In this document: one piece after another, positions 5,372-5,443 of the stretch
Numbering within the stretch: the first letter of the stretch is position 1
Layout of the letters: every line of letters starts with the position of its first letter
NCBI GenBank assembly: GCA_014763515.1
Contig: JACXVH010000178.1
Span: 1-5,443, forward strand
Length of the DNA stretch: 5,443 nt
Source: Flavobacteriaceae bacterium
GTDB lineage: Bacteria; Bacteroidota; Bacteroidia; Flavobacteriales; Flavobacteriaceae
Direction: 5' to 3'
Made by a program: the position numbers and the translations under genes
The notes under the pieces: model-generated
Databases searched by the model: none
Seen by the model: only the letters and a program-made list of their open reading frames with translations
What the model was told of the DNA's origin: nothing

Positions 5372-5443
5372 TTAAATTACTTCGTTTACTAATTCAGTTA
5401 AAACTTCTAATTTATTAGTCTGTGTTTGATTAACCAATTCACC
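5372..5443 (-). CDS. C-terminal end of a probable thioredoxin-family protein (5' end outside window)
   Basis: Read on the - strand from the window edge, the frame encodes 23 residues, GELVNQTQTNKLEVLTELVNEVI, and then TAA at 5374-5372. This resembles the end of the small (about 98 aa) Bacteroidota thioredoxins that typically finish with a strand, G(K/E)xVNQxQTNK and a final helix LxxLVNEV. The CGPC-like active site would be beyond the edge, so the assignment rests on this short tail and on the DUF6952-like gene immediately downstream, a familiar neighbour. If right, it is a cytoplasmic disulfide reductant. Another protein family cannot be ruled out. Confidence 0.55.
   Translation of the reverse strand, partial: GELVNQTQTNKLEVLTELVNEVI

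Overview
The window looks like a chromosomal segment from a low-GC member of the Bacteroidota, most likely Flavobacteriaceae. The reasons are strong A+T bias, no Shine-Dalgarno sequences ahead of the genes, a textbook Bacteroidota promoter (TTTG, 19 nt, TAnnTTTG) before rpsA, a six-S1-domain RpsA with the tail seen in this phylum, and small proteins I know only from this group (DUF6428-like, DUF6952-like). No database search was possible, so family names rest on recognition of the protein sequence.

Layout. (1) Positions 1-453 hold the C-terminal part of cytidylate kinase (cmk), cut by the window edge. (2) Positions 454-633 hold a promoter and a leader of about 115 nt whose helices can form a pseudoknot. 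(3) rpsA, ribosomal protein S1, occupies 634-2400, followed by a REP-like palindrome and a strong intrinsic terminator. (4) A + strand arsenic-resistance operon runs from 2524 to 4992: an arsR repressor with a palindromic candidate operator in front, a Cys-rich DUF6428-like protein, a thioredoxin-type arsenate reductase (protein-tyrosine-phosphatase fold) and an ACR3 arsenite efflux permease. A terminator hairpin that can serve both strands follows. (5) On the - strand lie a small DUF6952-like protein (5027-5284) and, at the right edge, the last 23 codons of what is probably a thioredoxin-family protein.

How the parts work together. cmk-rpsA is a conserved housekeeping pair. The ars operon should sense arsenite with ArsR, reduce arsenate to arsenite with the ArsC-like enzyme and export arsenite through ACR3. 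As written, however, the reductase is broken. A deletion of roughly 75-80 nt, not a multiple of three, has removed nearly all of the catalytic P-loop just after the catalytic Cys and shifted the frame. Both flanking halves are otherwise intact. The predicted phenotype is arsenite efflux without operon-encoded arsenate reduction, unless another reductase exists elsewhere or the lesion is an assembly error.

The observations most worth following up are the reductase deletion, the possible pseudoknot in the rpsA leader, and the conserved but uncharacterised Cys-rich DUF6428-like protein. I see no wholly new multi-gene system.
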